The position numbers were made by a program, and so were the translations under genes. From Sphingobium sp. (GTDB lineage: Bacteria > Pseudomonadota > Alphaproteobacteria > Sphingomonadales > Sphingomonadaceae), in NCBI GenBank assembly GCA_003248935.1, contig QFQF01000016.1, positions 1-64,000 of the forward strand: a DNA stretch of 64,000 bases, read 5' to 3'. Shown here one piece after another: positions 28,396 to 37,477 of this stretch; positions within the stretch are counted from its first letter, which is position 1; the number at the start of each line of letters is the position of its first letter. Below the pieces are notes generated by a model that made no database searches, was not told the DNA's origin, and saw only the letters and a list, made by a program, of their open reading frames with translations.

Positions 28396-28908
28396 ATGCT
28401 GAAGTCGGTTCGCGCAATCGTTGCGCTATGCATTGCGTTCGGTTCTCTGACTGCCGCCAATCCTGCCTTCGCCGGTGTTCTCCAGTGCGCTCCCTATGCC
28501 CGTCAGGTATCGGGCATCCAGCTGTTCGGCCGCGCCGCCGGATGGTGGGAAGAGGCAGCCGGTCGCTATGACCGTGGCCAGGAACCGCGCATCGGCGCTG
28601 TCCTCGCTTTCTCGTCCAGCCGCGCGATGCCCGCCGGTCACGTCGCCATGGTCAGCCGTATCGTGAACAATCGCGAAGTGCTGCTCGACCATGCCAACTG
28701 GTCCTATCGCGGCGGGATCGAGCATGACGTGCGCGCGATCGACGTGTCGCCGAACAACGACTGGTCGGACGTGCGCGTATGGTACGGCCCGATCCATGAT
28801 CTCGGCATCCGTTCGAACCCCGCGCACGGTTTCATCTATCCCGAAACCCAGCGGAACGAGGACGCGCCGGTGCAGTACGCATCGTTCGCCGGATCGGGCA
28901 GCCGCTGA
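28396..28908 (+). CDS. Secreted CHAP-domain protein
   Basis: The 170-residue protein has a signal peptide (to about NPAFAG) and a CHAP amidohydrolase fold with the nucleophile in LQCAPYARQVSG and the His in PAGHVAMVSRIV, followed by a conserved Asn/His-type position in LLDHANWSY. CHAP domains cleave peptidoglycan or related amides. A single domain of this type, secreted and without a binding module, is common in sphingomonads. ATG 28396 has GAGGGG 12 bases upstream. A strong terminator follows. Confidence 0.8.
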   Translation: MLKSVRAIVALCIAFGSLTAANPAFAGVLQCAPYARQVSGIQLFGRAAGWWEEAAGRYDRGQEPRIGAVLAFSSSRAMPAGHVAMVSRIVNNREVLLDHANWSYRGGIEHDVRAIDVSPNNDWSDVRVWYGPIHDLGIRSNPAHGFIYPETQRNEDAPVQYASFAGSGSR

Positions 28909-28930
28909 GCCCTTCGGAAACCCACTGAAT

Positions 28931-28960
28931 GAAAAAGGGCGCCGAAAGGCGCCCTTTTTC
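28931..28960. terminator. Strong bidirectional rho-independent terminator
   Basis: A perfect 13-bp stem (28931-28943 and 28948-28960) closes on a GAAA tetraloop. The arm has an A-run on one side and TTTTTC on the other, so it works in both directions. It ends both the CHAP gene and the convergent DUF3297 gene. Confidence 0.92.
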
Positions 28961-28980
28961 ATTACATCGGAAACCGCTGA

Positions 28981-29244
28981 CTATGCCTCGGTCTCTTCAC
29001 CATCGGCCGGACGCTCGAACCATGCCTCAACCGGGCCGGTCAGCTTGATCGTCAGGGGCTGACCATGCCGGTCGCGGGTTTTGCCGGCAGCGACGCGAAC
29101 CCATCCTTCCGAAATGCAATATTCCTCGACATCGGTGCGCACCCGGTCCTTGAACCGGATACCGATGCCCCGCTGCAGCAGGTCCACATCGAAATGCGGG
29201 CTGCGCGGATTGGTCGAAAGGCGATCGGGCGGGGTGTCAGTCAT
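28981..29244 (-). CDS. DUF3297 family protein
   Basis: The 87-residue cytoplasmic protein matches DUF3297 throughout: PPDRLSTNPRSPHFDVDLL, RGIGIRFKDRVRTDVEEYCI, SEGWVRVAAGKTRDRHGQPL and LTGPVEAWFE. The family is widespread in proteobacteria and has no assigned function. It is a single gene, ended by the shared terminator at 28931-28960. Confidence 0.85.
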   Translation of the reverse strand: MTDTPPDRLSTNPRSPHFDVDLLQRGIGIRFKDRVRTDVEEYCISEGWVRVAAGKTRDRHGQPLTIKLTGPVEAWFERPADGEETEA

Positions 29245-29326
29245 GCGCGTCGCCTAGCTTCCGCACCCGGTCGCGTCAACCGGCTGGCGCTTCCCTCCGC
29301 ACAGCAAGGGGAAGCGCCATACGGCC

Positions 29327-29623
29327 TTACCGGCAGATGCGTACCTTCACGTCCCGGTGACGATAGCGGTCATAGCGCCATTCGTTCCAGCAACGGTTGC
29401 CACGCCAGTTGCTGCGATAATAACGGCGGTCGTTGCGATACTCGCGGCGGTCCCGCCAGTCCCGGCGGTGATCGCGCCGCCAGTCGCGCTGGCGATCCCA
29501 GCGGTCATGCCGGTCGTAACGGTCCCCGCGCCAGCCGTCATGCGCCTGCGCCGCCGGTGCCACCGCCGTCAGCGAGGCCATGGCCGCAACCGCCATCATC
29601 AAACCTTTCCCGAAAATGTTCAT
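29327..29623 (-). CDS. Small secreted Arg/Asp/Tyr-rich protein
   Basis: The 98-residue protein has a signal peptide (LMMAVAAMASLTAVAPAAQA) and a mature part that is almost entirely Arg, Asp, Tyr, His and Trp (DRYDRHDRWDRQRDWRRDH), ending in RICR. Two ATGs lie behind one AAGGAG ribosome binding site: ATG 29629 is only 2 bases from it and ATG 29623 is 8 bases away, so 29623 is the likely start. Similar repetitive secreted proteins occur in sphingomonads without known role. The composition suggests cell-wall or polyanion binding, which is only inference. Confidence 0.65.
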   Translation of the reverse strand: MNIFGKGLMMAVAAMASLTAVAPAAQAHDGWRGDRYDRHDRWDRQRDWRRDHRRDWRDRREYRNDRRYYRSNWRGNRCWNEWRYDRYRHRDVKVRICR

Positions 29624-29800
29624 CTGCATCGCTCCTTCTTCTCACCGGGGACAGTCATCGCATGCGCCAACTGAACCGCGCGAGAATGCAGGGTTAACGG
29701 ACGGTTCAGCCGGACGGACCGTTTGCTGCGCCGCAAGATAGGGCTGGACCTGCCGGGCCGGGTCCATAATATGGCCCGTCATTCGACGAGGCGGACCATC

Positions 29801-30880
29801 GTGAAGCACAAGTTCGAGACGCTCGACGGCCTGCGCGGGATCGCGGCCATCGCCGTTCTCCTGTTCCATCGCCGCGAATGGTTCGGCGGACCCGCCTTTT
29901 TCGGCCATGCGTTTCTCGCCGTCGATTTCTTCTTCATGCTGAGCGGTTTCGTGATCGCCCATGCCTATGAGGCGCGCCTGTCCGCACCGGGCAGCCTGGG
30001 CGGTTTCGTGCGCGATCGCATCATCCGCCTGCACCCGCTGCTGGCGCTCGGCTCCGCCCTTGGCTGCGCGGCGTTCGCGATCAAGGCGCTACGCGCGGGC
30101 GAGCCATTGCCCTTCGGCGCATTCGCCGCCAGCTTCGTGCCCTTCCCGGTCTTCTGGGCAAACATGGAATCCTGCTTCCCGATCAACCTTCCCACATGGT
30201 CGCTGTTCTGGGAATTGCTGGTGAACCTCGTTTTCGCGCTGACTGTCCGGCGCCTTACGAACTCGGTGCTGATCGCGATCATCGCTGCGTCGGCCATCGC
30301 GATGATCGGTGTCAGCATACCGGCGCGGGGATTTCAGGTCGGCCTCGACAATCCCTGGCTCCTCTGGGGCATTCCGCGCGTCTGCGTATCGTTCTTCGCG
30401 GGCGTGCTGATGCTGCGCCTGTTCCGTGCGGGCAGGCGCCTGCCCTTCTCGCTCGGCTGGATGGCGCCGCTCCTGCTGCTCGCCAGTTTCCTGCTGCCGC
30501 ATGACCACCCGCTGTCCTGGCTCTATGATCCGCTGATCGTGTTCCTGCTCTATCCGGTAATCCTGATGTCGGCGGCCGCCACAGCACCTGCCCTTCCCCG
30601 GCTCACGCGCTTCAGTGCCGACCTGTCCTATCCGCTCTATGTCCTGCACGTGCCGATCCTCAGCTTCGTCGCGCTCGTCTTCGCAAAGGCCGGCCTGACC
30701 CACGGAACGCCGGACATGGTCCGCGGCGCGGCGATCCTGCTGGTGACGGTCGCGATCTGCTATGCGGCCGGTCTCTTCTACGACGTGCCTGTCCGCCGTT
30801 TCCTGCGTGCCCGCTGGGGATCACGCTCCCATCGCGACGCACCGCTTTCCGCCGTCGATCCGGCGGCGGCAGGCCGCTGA
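29801..30880 (+). CDS. Membrane acyltransferase, acyltransferase-3 family
   Basis: The 359-residue protein has about ten membrane helices and the family motifs: the N-terminal FETLDGLRGIAAIAVLLFH with catalytic-type His, FFMLSGFVIAHAYE, and the RDRIIRLHPL loop. Such enzymes O-acylate surface polysaccharides or similar sugars. GTG 29801 (VKHKFETLDG) fits the family start and has GAGGCGG about 8 bases before it; an ATG ten codons upstream (29771) is the alternative. It lies just before the GH74-like gene, so acetylated sugars may link the two, which is speculation. Confidence 0.8.
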   Translation: MKHKFETLDGLRGIAAIAVLLFHRREWFGGPAFFGHAFLAVDFFFMLSGFVIAHAYEARLSAPGSLGGFVRDRIIRLHPLLALGSALGCAAFAIKALRAGEPLPFGAFAASFVPFPVFWANMESCFPINLPTWSLFWELLVNLVFALTVRRLTNSVLIAIIAASAIAMIGVSIPARGFQVGLDNPWLLWGIPRVCVSFFAGVLMLRLFRAGRRLPFSLGWMAPLLLLASFLLPHDHPLSWLYDPLIVFLLYPVILMSAAATAPALPRLTRFSADLSYPLYVLHVPILSFVALVFAKAGLTHGTPDMVRGAAILLVTVAICYAAGLFYDVPVRRFLRARWGSRSHRDAPLSAVDPAAAGR

Positions 30881-30986
30881 GCCCGTCCCAGCCCGGGACT
30901 GTCCCAATCCCATGATTGTTGCAGCACAGCAGAGCATGATAGCAGCGTGGTCGAGGCGGACCCGGGGGGCGCGCGCCGGATGGAGA

Positions 30987-33413
30987 ATGGCGGACGTGAG
31001 CGGGAGCAGATATCCACGAGCGGCGGTGCGCCCCGCTCCGGCCAGGCGCTTCGTACGCATCGGCGTGTTCGCCTTCCTCGCATTGCTCGGCCTCGCGGCG
31101 GGGGCGGTACTGACGTCTCGCGGCAGCCCGGCCGAAGCGGTCAAGGGCCCTCCCCCCGCATTGTCGCGCGCTGGCGGTCCCGTGAAAGGCGAAACCTATC
31201 AGTGGCAACCGGTCTCGATCGGTGGCGGCGGCTTCATCACCGGCTTTTCCAGCGACGCGCGGGGCCAGACGCGGGTCGTGCGTACCGATGTCTATGGCGC
31301 CTATATCTGGCTGGATAAGGAGAACCGCTGGGCACAGCTGGTCACCGCCGACGCGATGCCGCCGCAGGACCGCGTACAGGACGGTGCGAACGAGGGCGTG
31401 TACGAGATCGCCGTCGCTCCGTCCGACGCCCGCCGCATCTACATGGCGGTCATGGGCCGGGTCTATCGCTCCAGCGACCGTGGCAGGACATGGCAACGCC
31501 CGGCCGAGCCGGGCCCCTTCCCGTTCAAATGGGATTCAAACTCAAAGTATCGCCACATCGGCTCCCATCTGGCGATCAACCCGACCGATCCGGACGACGT
31601 CTATTTCGGCACGCCCGCAAATGGCGTGTGGCATTCGGGCGATGGCGGCATGCACTGGACGAAGGTCGCCTCCATCCCGGACAGCACGCCCGTCGCACCG
31701 CAGGACGCCAAGGGCAGGCCTGCGAAGGATGCTGCGGGCGCAATCCTGTGGTTCGAGCCGGGCAAGCGCCGCATCTGGGCGATGGCGCAGGGCAACGGCA
31801 TGTATTTGTCGACCGACGGGCAGACGTTCCGTCCGCTCAGCGACGGGCCGGATCGCGGCCCATCCATGCTGGCGCAGGGCGTCTTCGCGCCCGATGGCGC
31901 GTTCTACGGCGTCGACATGATCGGCAAGAAGGTTTGGGCGCACCGCCGGGACGGCTGGACCGACCTGACACAGGCATCCGGCCTGTCGGCGCGACCGTTC
32001 ACCGGTGTCGCCGTCGACGCCAAGGATGGCAGCATCCTCGTCTTCGATCAGGGCGGTCAGCCCTTCCGCTCCGGCAATGGCGGCAAGAGCTGGTGGCGGC
32101 TGATGCACCGCCTGTCCGTCGGCGAGGGCGACCCGCCCTGGCTGAAGGTCGCCGATCGCAGCTATTTCGCGATGGGCCGCGTCTATTTCGACCCGGTGAC
32201 GCCGCAACGCCTGTGGGTCGATGCGGGCAACGGCGTCTATCATGCCGATGTGTCGGGTCCGCTCCTGTCGGTGAACTGGGTCAGCCAGACGCGCGGCATC
32301 GAGGAACTCGTGACCAACGACGTCATCCAGCCGCCGGGTGGATCGCCCCTGTTCGCCGCATGGGACTTCGGCATCCACCGGAAGGATGACCTTAACGCCT
32401 GGTCGACAACCTATGGCCCCAAGGAGCGGATGCTGATCGCGGCGCAGCAACTGGACTGGAGCCCGTCCAACCCGCGCTTCGTCGTCACCAACGCGTCGGA
32501 CACCCGCATGGGTTGCTGTTCGGAGGATGGCGACGCCGTGCTCGCGGGCTACAGCCTGGACGAGGGGCGGACCTGGACGAAGTTCGCGAGCCTGCCGACG
32601 CCGCCGGGAACGAAGCCCGACGATCCCTGGCGCATGGCCTTCGGCACGATCGCGGTGTCGTCGGACAGCATCGACAACATCATCTGGGCGCCCTCCTTCA
32701 ACCGCTCCCCCTATTACACGATGGACCGCGGCAAGACGTGGGATCGGGTCGAGTTCCCCGGCGAGGTGCTGCCCTATACCGGCTCTCACGCCCAGTATTT
32801 CTTCCCGCGCAAGACGCTGGCGGCTGATCGCGTCCGGCCCGGCACCTTCTATTTCGTGCACAGCGGCGGCGGCCGGAACGAAGCCCTCAAGGGGCTGTGG
32901 CGCACCACCAACGGCGGTCTCAGCTGGAAGATGGTCTACAAGGGGGAGATCGCGCCCAACAGCCAGTATTCCGCCCGCCTGCGCGCGGTGTTCGGAAAGG
33001 AGGGCAACCTGTTCTTCACCTCGTCGGTGGCGATGGGACCGGACACCGGCCTGCGCCGCACAGCGGATGGCGGAGAGACGTGGACCGTGGTTCCGAACGT
33101 CAGCCGGGTCGACGATATCGGCTTCGGCAAGGCCGCACCCGGCGCAGACTATCCGGCCATCTTCATTTCCGGACAGGTGGCAGGCCAGTACGGCATCTGG
33201 CGTTCGATCGACAACGCAAAGAGCTGGCAGCGCCTCGCGGGTTTCCCGATGGGCACGCTCGATCAGGTGGGACCGGTCGAAGGGGACAAGGATGTCTTCG
33301 GCCGGGTCTATGTCGGGTACAAGGGGTCGAGCTGGCTCTACGGCGAACCGGCGCCCTGCCAGCCCGCGCCGTTCCGGCAGGGCATGGCGAAGGAGTGCGT
33401 GCCCGTCGAATGA
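30987..33413 (+). CDS. Membrane-anchored Asp-box beta-propeller protein resembling GH74 xyloglucanase
   Basis: The 808-residue protein has a short cytoplasmic N-terminus, one anchoring helix (RIGVFAFLALLGLAAGAVLT), and a large extracytoplasmic part full of Asp-box turns: YRSSDRGRTW, WHSGDGGMHW, YLSTDGQTF, FRSGNGGKSW, YSLDEGRTW, YTMDRGKTW, WRTTNGGLSW and LRRTADGGETW. The opening WQPVSIGGGGFITGFSSDA and VRTDVYGAYIW match the start of GH74 endo-xyloglucanases and oligoxyloglucan cellobiohydrolases, which are double seven-bladed propellers of this size. The two catalytic Asp cannot be fixed by eye. Neighbouring arabinofuranosidase and sugar genes support a plant-polysaccharide role. The start is uncertain: ATG 30987 follows GGAG at only 1 base; ATG 30936 or 30912 are possible. 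Confidence 0.72.
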   Translation: MADVSGSRYPRAAVRPAPARRFVRIGVFAFLALLGLAAGAVLTSRGSPAEAVKGPPPALSRAGGPVKGETYQWQPVSIGGGGFITGFSSDARGQTRVVRTDVYGAYIWLDKENRWAQLVTADAMPPQDRVQDGANEGVYEIAVAPSDARRIYMAVMGRVYRSSDRGRTWQRPAEPGPFPFKWDSNSKYRHIGSHLAINPTDPDDVYFGTPANGVWHSGDGGMHWTKVASIPDSTPVAPQDAKGRPAKDAAGAILWFEPGKRRIWAMAQGNGMYLSTDGQTFRPLSDGPDRGPSMLAQGVFAPDGAFYGVDMIGKKVWAHRRDGWTDLTQASGLSARPFTGVAVDAKDGSILVFDQGGQPFRSGNGGKSWWRLMHRLSVGEGDPPWLKVADRSYFAMGRVYFDPVTPQRLWVDAGNGVYHADVSGPLLSVNWVSQTRGIEELVTNDVIQPPGGSPLFAAWDFGIHRKDDLNAWSTTYGPKERMLIAAQQLDWSPSNPRFVVTNASDTRMGCCSEDGDAVLAGYSLDEGRTWTKFASLPTPPGTKPDDPWRMAFGTIAVSSDSIDNIIWAPSFNRSPYYTMDRGKTWDRVEFPGEVLPYTGSHAQYFFPRKTLAADRVRPGTFYFVHSGGGRNEALKGLWRTTNGGLSWKMVYKGEIAPNSQYSARLRAVFGKEGNLFFTSSVAMGPDTGLRRTADGGETWTVVPNVSRVDDIGFGKAAPGADYPAIFISGQVAGQYGIWRSIDNAKSWQRLAGFPMGTLDQVGPVEGDKDVFGRVYVGYKGSSWLYGEPAPCQPAPFRQGMAKECVPVE

Positions 33414-33428
33414 CGGGCCGGGCGCGCC

Positions 33429-34064
33429 CTATTTTTCCAGCGCCGCGTTCCATGCGGCGACCAGCGCCTTTGCCTTGACCGCCACCGCGGTCGCTGCATC
33501 GCCCGGACGGTAGAGCGCGCCGCCGACGCCTATTCCGTCGATGCCACCCGCTCGCCATTCGCCAAGGTTCGCAGCGCCGACGCCCCCCACCGCCCACAGC
33601 GCCGTGCCGGCCGGCAGCACGTCGCGCAGCGTCGAGAGATACTGGACGCCCAGCGCGGAACCGGGAAACAGCTTGAGCCGCCGCGCTCCCGCCTTCACCG
33701 CCGCGAAAGCCTCCGTCGGCGTCAGGAAACCCGGGACGGCATCAAGGCCACGGGCAATCGCATGGGCGATGACGGCCGGATCGCTGTTGGGCGACACCAT
33801 GAAGCGGCCGCCCGCTCCCGCCAGTGCGTCGACCATATCCGCGTCAAGGACGGTGCCGCCGCCCACTGCCGCCTCGCCACCGATCGCATCGGCCAGTGCA
33901 CCGATGCTGTCCGCCGGGTCGGGCGAATTGAACGGCACTTCGATCAGGCGGATGCCGGCGTCCACCAGCGCGCGGCCGATGCCGGGTGCCTCCTCCGGAC
34001 GAATGCCGCGCAGGATCGCCATGACCGGCGGCGCGCCCGCCGCAATCGCTTCGTCCAGGGTCAT
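33429..34064 (-). CDS. dgoA: 2-dehydro-3-deoxy-6-phosphogalactonate aldolase
   Basis: The enzyme splits KDPGal into pyruvate and glyceraldehyde 3-phosphate, the last step of the DeLey-Doudoroff galactose route. The 211-residue class I aldolase has the KDPG/KDPGal features: VMAILRGIRPEEAPGIG, the base Glu in RLIEVPFNSPDP, VGGGTVLDADMVDAL, FMVSPNSDP, and the Schiff-base Lys in ARRLKLFPGSALG. Its ATG overlaps the dgoK stop (ATGA), with AAGGAGA upstream. It is the last gene of the operon that begins at 38.6 kb. Confidence 0.9.
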   Translation of the reverse strand: MTLDEAIAAGAPPVMAILRGIRPEEAPGIGRALVDAGIRLIEVPFNSPDPADSIGALADAIGGEAAVGGGTVLDADMVDALAGAGGRFMVSPNSDPAVIAHAIARGLDAVPGFLTPTEAFAAVKAGARRLKLFPGSALGVQYLSTLRDVLPAGTALWAVGGVGAANLGEWRAGGIDGIGVGGALYRPGDAATAVAVKAKALVAAWNAALEK

Positions 34065-34951
34065 CACATGTCTCCTTGCGCGCTGCGCAGACCGGCCAGA
34101 ACCGCCGCGTCTCCGTCCATCCGCCGATGATCGCAACCGATGCCGTCCAGCGCCCGCTCGTAATGCGCGCACAAGGCCGGGTCACCAACGAGTATCACGC
34201 CCGCTCCCGTCGTCGCCTGTGCCCGCACCTCCTGTCCGATCAGCAGGCCGGACAGATAGCCCCTCGACCAGTCGAGCGAGCGATCGTCGAGCAACCGCGC
34301 GGCCCGCGCCTCGAACAGTGCCGCCGTCAACGGTTCCTGCGAACGCTCCATGCCCCGGGCAAAGCCTTCGGCAAAGCTGCCTTCATGCCCCGGCGCGCCA
34401 GTGCCGATCGTCGATCGCTCAGTCAGCAGGGCGTAGATTTCACCAATGGGGAAAGTGCGGAACGCCTGCACCCGCCCGTCCCGCACCGCCGCCCATTTGC
34501 TGTGGGTACCGGGCAGAAGGAAGACATGCTCCCCTTCGCCAAGCGACGGGTCGAGTGCCAATGCACCGAAAATCTGCGTCTCCTCGCCGCGCATCACGTC
34601 GGGTACGCCCCGTTCGTCGCGATGCCGCAGCCCCGGCATCACGGCGATGTCGATCCCGTCGATGACCGTCCGTGTATGCCGCGCGTTCCAGTCAGCGGGC
34701 GTGGCGGGGCAGTCGACATAAACGGCCTCGATCAGGCCGCCGCGCGCGCCCGCCATGCCGCACAGCGTCACGCACATAGCCTGCCCATCGGACCGCCATG
34801 GCACAAGGGTGTCCAGAAGGGCCCGGGCAGGCGGCACGTCAAGCGTACCGATGCCGGGCCCTTCGATACGTTCGATCGCACCCTGGGCGGACTGACGAAA
34901 CAGCCGCAGCCGCGTGGTACCCCAGTCGCCAAGGATGCGCATTACCGTCAT
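34064..34951 (-). CDS. dgoK: 2-dehydro-3-deoxygalactonokinase
   Basis: DgoK phosphorylates 2-keto-3-deoxygalactonate to the KDPGal used by DgoA. The 295-residue protein has the family's N-terminal phosphate loop ILGDWGTTRLRLF, CGMAGARGG, the FLLPGTHSKWAAV motif, and FRTFPIGEIYALLTERS. It overlaps dgoA at its 3' end and the GH51 gene at its 5' end, both as ATGA, so the three are tightly coupled. Confidence 0.9.
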   Translation of the reverse strand: MTVMRILGDWGTTRLRLFRQSAQGAIERIEGPGIGTLDVPPARALLDTLVPWRSDGQAMCVTLCGMAGARGGLIEAVYVDCPATPADWNARHTRTVIDGIDIAVMPGLRHRDERGVPDVMRGEETQIFGALALDPSLGEGEHVFLLPGTHSKWAAVRDGRVQAFRTFPIGEIYALLTERSTIGTGAPGHEGSFAEGFARGMERSQEPLTAALFEARAARLLDDRSLDWSRGYLSGLLIGQEVRAQATTGAGVILVGDPALCAHYERALDGIGCDHRRMDGDAAVLAGLRSAQGDM

Positions 34952-36522
34952 TGCAGGTCGAGCATGACGACCGACTTAGGCGGCAATGTGACGGTCAGGA
35001 CTCCGCCGTCGATCCGCGCGTCGGTGAACGGCACCGGCTTCACAACGTTCGGTGCGTCAAAGCTGTTGTGCGCGTTCATCGCCCCGGCCGTCAGGATACG
35101 GCCGGACACAGTCCCCTCCGTCAGCCCGTCCAGCTTCGCCGATACGGTCATCGGCCGGTTGGGATCGAGGTTGGACAGACCCACATGCACCTTGCCTGCC
35201 TTGTCGCGTACCGCCGATCCGCTGACCGCGGGCATGACAAACTCATCCTTGCTGTACCACGGCGTCTTGATGTCGATCGGCAGGACGGTCGCATCCATGT
35301 ACGGCTTGTACATCTCGAAGACATGATAGGTCGGGGTCAGGACCATCTTCTTGCCCTCGGTCAGGATCATCGCCTGAAGCACGTTCACCATCTGGGCGAT
35401 GGCCGTCATCCGGACCCGATCGGCATGCTTGGCAAAAATGTCGAGGTTGATCGAGGTGACCAGTGCGTCACGCAACGTGTTCTGCTGCCGCAGGAAGCCG
35501 GGATGCGTGCCGGGATCCTGCGTGTACCACGTGCCCCATTCGTCCACCGCCAGGAACACACGCTTCTCGGGGTCATATTTGTCCATGACGGCGGCATGCT
35601 TGGCGATGATCTCGTCCATCCGCCGCGTACTGGCAAGTGTATCAGCCCACCCGCGCTCGTCGAAGTCGACCGCCGGCGCACGGGGCGGATAGCCGCCCAT
35701 CGGAAACGTGTAATAATGGACGGAGAGGCCATCGAGCTGATCACCGGCCAGACGCATCAACGTGTCGGTCCAGTTATAGTCGTCGCTGTTCGCACCGGCG
35801 GCGATCTTCAGGATTTTCGTACCGGCGGGCGCCTTGATGAAGGTCACGTAGCGGCGCGTCACATCGGCCGCATATTCCGCGCGCATGTTGCCGCCACAAC
35901 CCCACAACTCGTTGCCGATGCCGAAATAGGGGAGCTGCCACGGCTCCTTGCGGCCGTTGCGGCCACGCTCTTCGGCCAGGCTTCCGGCGGGCGCGGTCAT
36001 ATACTCGACCCATTCCGCCATTTCCTGCGGAGAACCATTGCCGACATTGCCGGAGATATATGCCTCCGCGCCGACCTGTCGCAGCAACTCGAAATATTCG
36101 TGGGTGCCGACGGAATTGGGCTCGGTCACGCCGCCCCAGTGGGTGTTGACCTTGACCGGGCGCTTCGCCTTGGGTCCGACGCCCTCGCGCCAGTGATATT
36201 CGTCGGCGAAGCAGCCGCCCGGCCAGCGGATCACCGGAACAGCGAGATTCTTGAGCGCGGCGATCACGTCGTTGCGAAAGCCGTTCGTGTTCGGGATCGA
36301 CTTGTCGTTGCCGACCCACAGGCCGCCATAGATGCCGTTGCCCAGATGTTCGGCAAACTGCGTGAAGATGCGGCGATCATAGACCGCGCCGGGCTTGTCG
36401 GCGTGCACTGTGGCGGTGACGGCCGCCTGTTCGGTGGTTTGCGCCGCCACGGGCGCGATGCCCACGGTGGCCGTCCCCAACAGAAACGCCACCGACACGG
36501 CACGACGTAATGATTTCAGCAT
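34948..36522 (-). CDS. Exported alpha-L-arabinofuranosidase, GH51 family
   Basis: The enzyme releases terminal arabinofuranose from arabinan, arabinoxylan or xyloglucan side chains. The 524-residue protein has a signal peptide (VAFLLGTATVGIAPVAAQ), a TIM-barrel with FAEHLGNGIYGGLWVG and VPVIRWPGGCFADEYHWREG, the acid/base Glu205 in YFGIGNELWGCGG, and the nucleophile Glu328 in FLAVDEWGTWY. A C-terminal beta-sandwich follows. A strong AGGAGGGG ribosome binding site supports ATG 36522. Many GH51 enzymes are cytoplasmic; the signal peptide here predicts the periplasm. Confidence 0.92.
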   Translation of the reverse strand: MLKSLRRAVSVAFLLGTATVGIAPVAAQTTEQAAVTATVHADKPGAVYDRRIFTQFAEHLGNGIYGGLWVGNDKSIPNTNGFRNDVIAALKNLAVPVIRWPGGCFADEYHWREGVGPKAKRPVKVNTHWGGVTEPNSVGTHEYFELLRQVGAEAYISGNVGNGSPQEMAEWVEYMTAPAGSLAEERGRNGRKEPWQLPYFGIGNELWGCGGNMRAEYAADVTRRYVTFIKAPAGTKILKIAAGANSDDYNWTDTLMRLAGDQLDGLSVHYYTFPMGGYPPRAPAVDFDERGWADTLASTRRMDEIIAKHAAVMDKYDPEKRVFLAVDEWGTWYTQDPGTHPGFLRQQNTLRDALVTSINLDIFAKHADRVRMTAIAQMVNVLQAMILTEGKKMVLTPTYHVFEMYKPYMDATVLPIDIKTPWYSKDEFVMPAVSGSAVRDKAGKVHVGLSNLDPNRPMTVSAKLDGLTEGTVSGRILTAGAMNAHNSFDAPNVVKPVPFTDARIDGGVLTVTLPPKSVVMLDLQ

Positions 36523-36544
36523 TATTATCCCCTCCTGTTTATGA

Positions 36545-37477
36545 TCAATCGTGGAAATCGTCGGTCGCTTCCCTGCTCCCCCGAAGGAACGCATCGGCGA
36601 CCAGTTGCAGCGGCCGGATGTCGACATCGCTGCGGCCGCCCCGGATCAGCGTGGCGAAGCGGGCATAGAGGCCGGGATATTCGCGATCCTCATTATGTTC
36701 GGTGCCGGTGGGCAGCGACAGGACAGCGCCGCCGCTCGAAAGCTTCAGCGTGCCCGCATCCGTTTCGACGATGATGTCCCAGCTCTGCGGACCGGTCTGG
36801 CGCCAGTCCAGATCCATGCTGATCGGCGCGCCCGCCGTGTCGCGGAAAGCGATGTCGGCGGCGATCGGCGCGGCGCGGTTCCCCGGTACGAACAGCGTCG
36901 CCTGGCTCAGGAAGAACGGACGCGGCAGGATATGCGTGACGATCGAGAGCGCGTTGATGCCCGGATCGAACACGCCCAGGCCGCCCGGTTCCCATATCCA
37001 CGCCTGTCCCGGATGCCACACGCGCACATCTTCGCGCCAGACGATCCGCACGCTGTCGATCCGCCTCTCGGCGAGCCAGGCGCGGGCAGGCGCGACGCCA
37101 GCAGCGAAGCGCGAGTGCCAGGACGCGAACAGCGTCGCCCCGACCTTGTCCGCCTGCGACTGAAGCGCGGCGACCTCGGCCAGGGTGGCGCCCGGCGGCT
37201 TTTCGAGAAACACGTGCACGCCGCTCTTGAGCGCGAGCGCGGCAAGGTCGTAGCGGACCTGCGGCGGCGTGCAGAGCGCGACCGCATCCACCGCCGGGCC
37301 GCCATCGAGCAGCGCATCGAGGCTGCGAAAATGGGCGACACCCTCGACACCGGAATCACGGGGGCTGACGGTCGCGGCAAGGCTGAAGGCATTGTTGCCC
37401 TCAATCGCCGGCAGATGCTGGTCACGGGCAATCTTGCCCATGCCGATGATCGCAATGCGGATCGGGTCCACGGTCAC
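36545..37477 (-). CDS. Gfo/Idh/MocA-family sugar 1-dehydrogenase
   Basis: The 310-residue protein has an N-terminal NAD(P) site (IAIIGMGKIARDQHLPAI), the EKP motif in HVFLEKPPGATLAEV, and a C-terminal substrate domain with FDPGINALSIVTHI carrying the usual Asp and His. It resembles D-galactose/L-arabinose 1-dehydrogenases that form the aldonolactone, which fits the dehydratase, kinase and aldolase around it. Substrate choice between galactose, arabinose and fucose is inference. Its ATG overlaps the stop of the AraD1-like gene; 22 bases separate it from GH51. Confidence 0.82.
   Translation of the reverse strand: MTVDPIRIAIIGMGKIARDQHLPAIEGNNAFSLAATVSPRDSGVEGVAHFRSLDALLDGGPAVDAVALCTPPQVRYDLAALALKSGVHVFLEKPPGATLAEVAALQSQADKVGATLFASWHSRFAAGVAPARAWLAERRIDSVRIVWREDVRVWHPGQAWIWEPGGLGVFDPGINALSIVTHILPRPFFLSQATLFVPGNRAAPIAADIAFRDTAGAPISMDLDWRQTGPQSWDIIVETDAGTLKLSSGGAVLSLPTGTEHNEDREYPGLYARFATLIRGGRSDVDIRPLQLVADAFLRGSREATDDFHD

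Noticed and set aside
31542..32861. 439-codon open frame antisense to the GH74-like gene
   Set aside because: Shadow frame with no domain; the plus strand shows a clear series of Asp-boxes.
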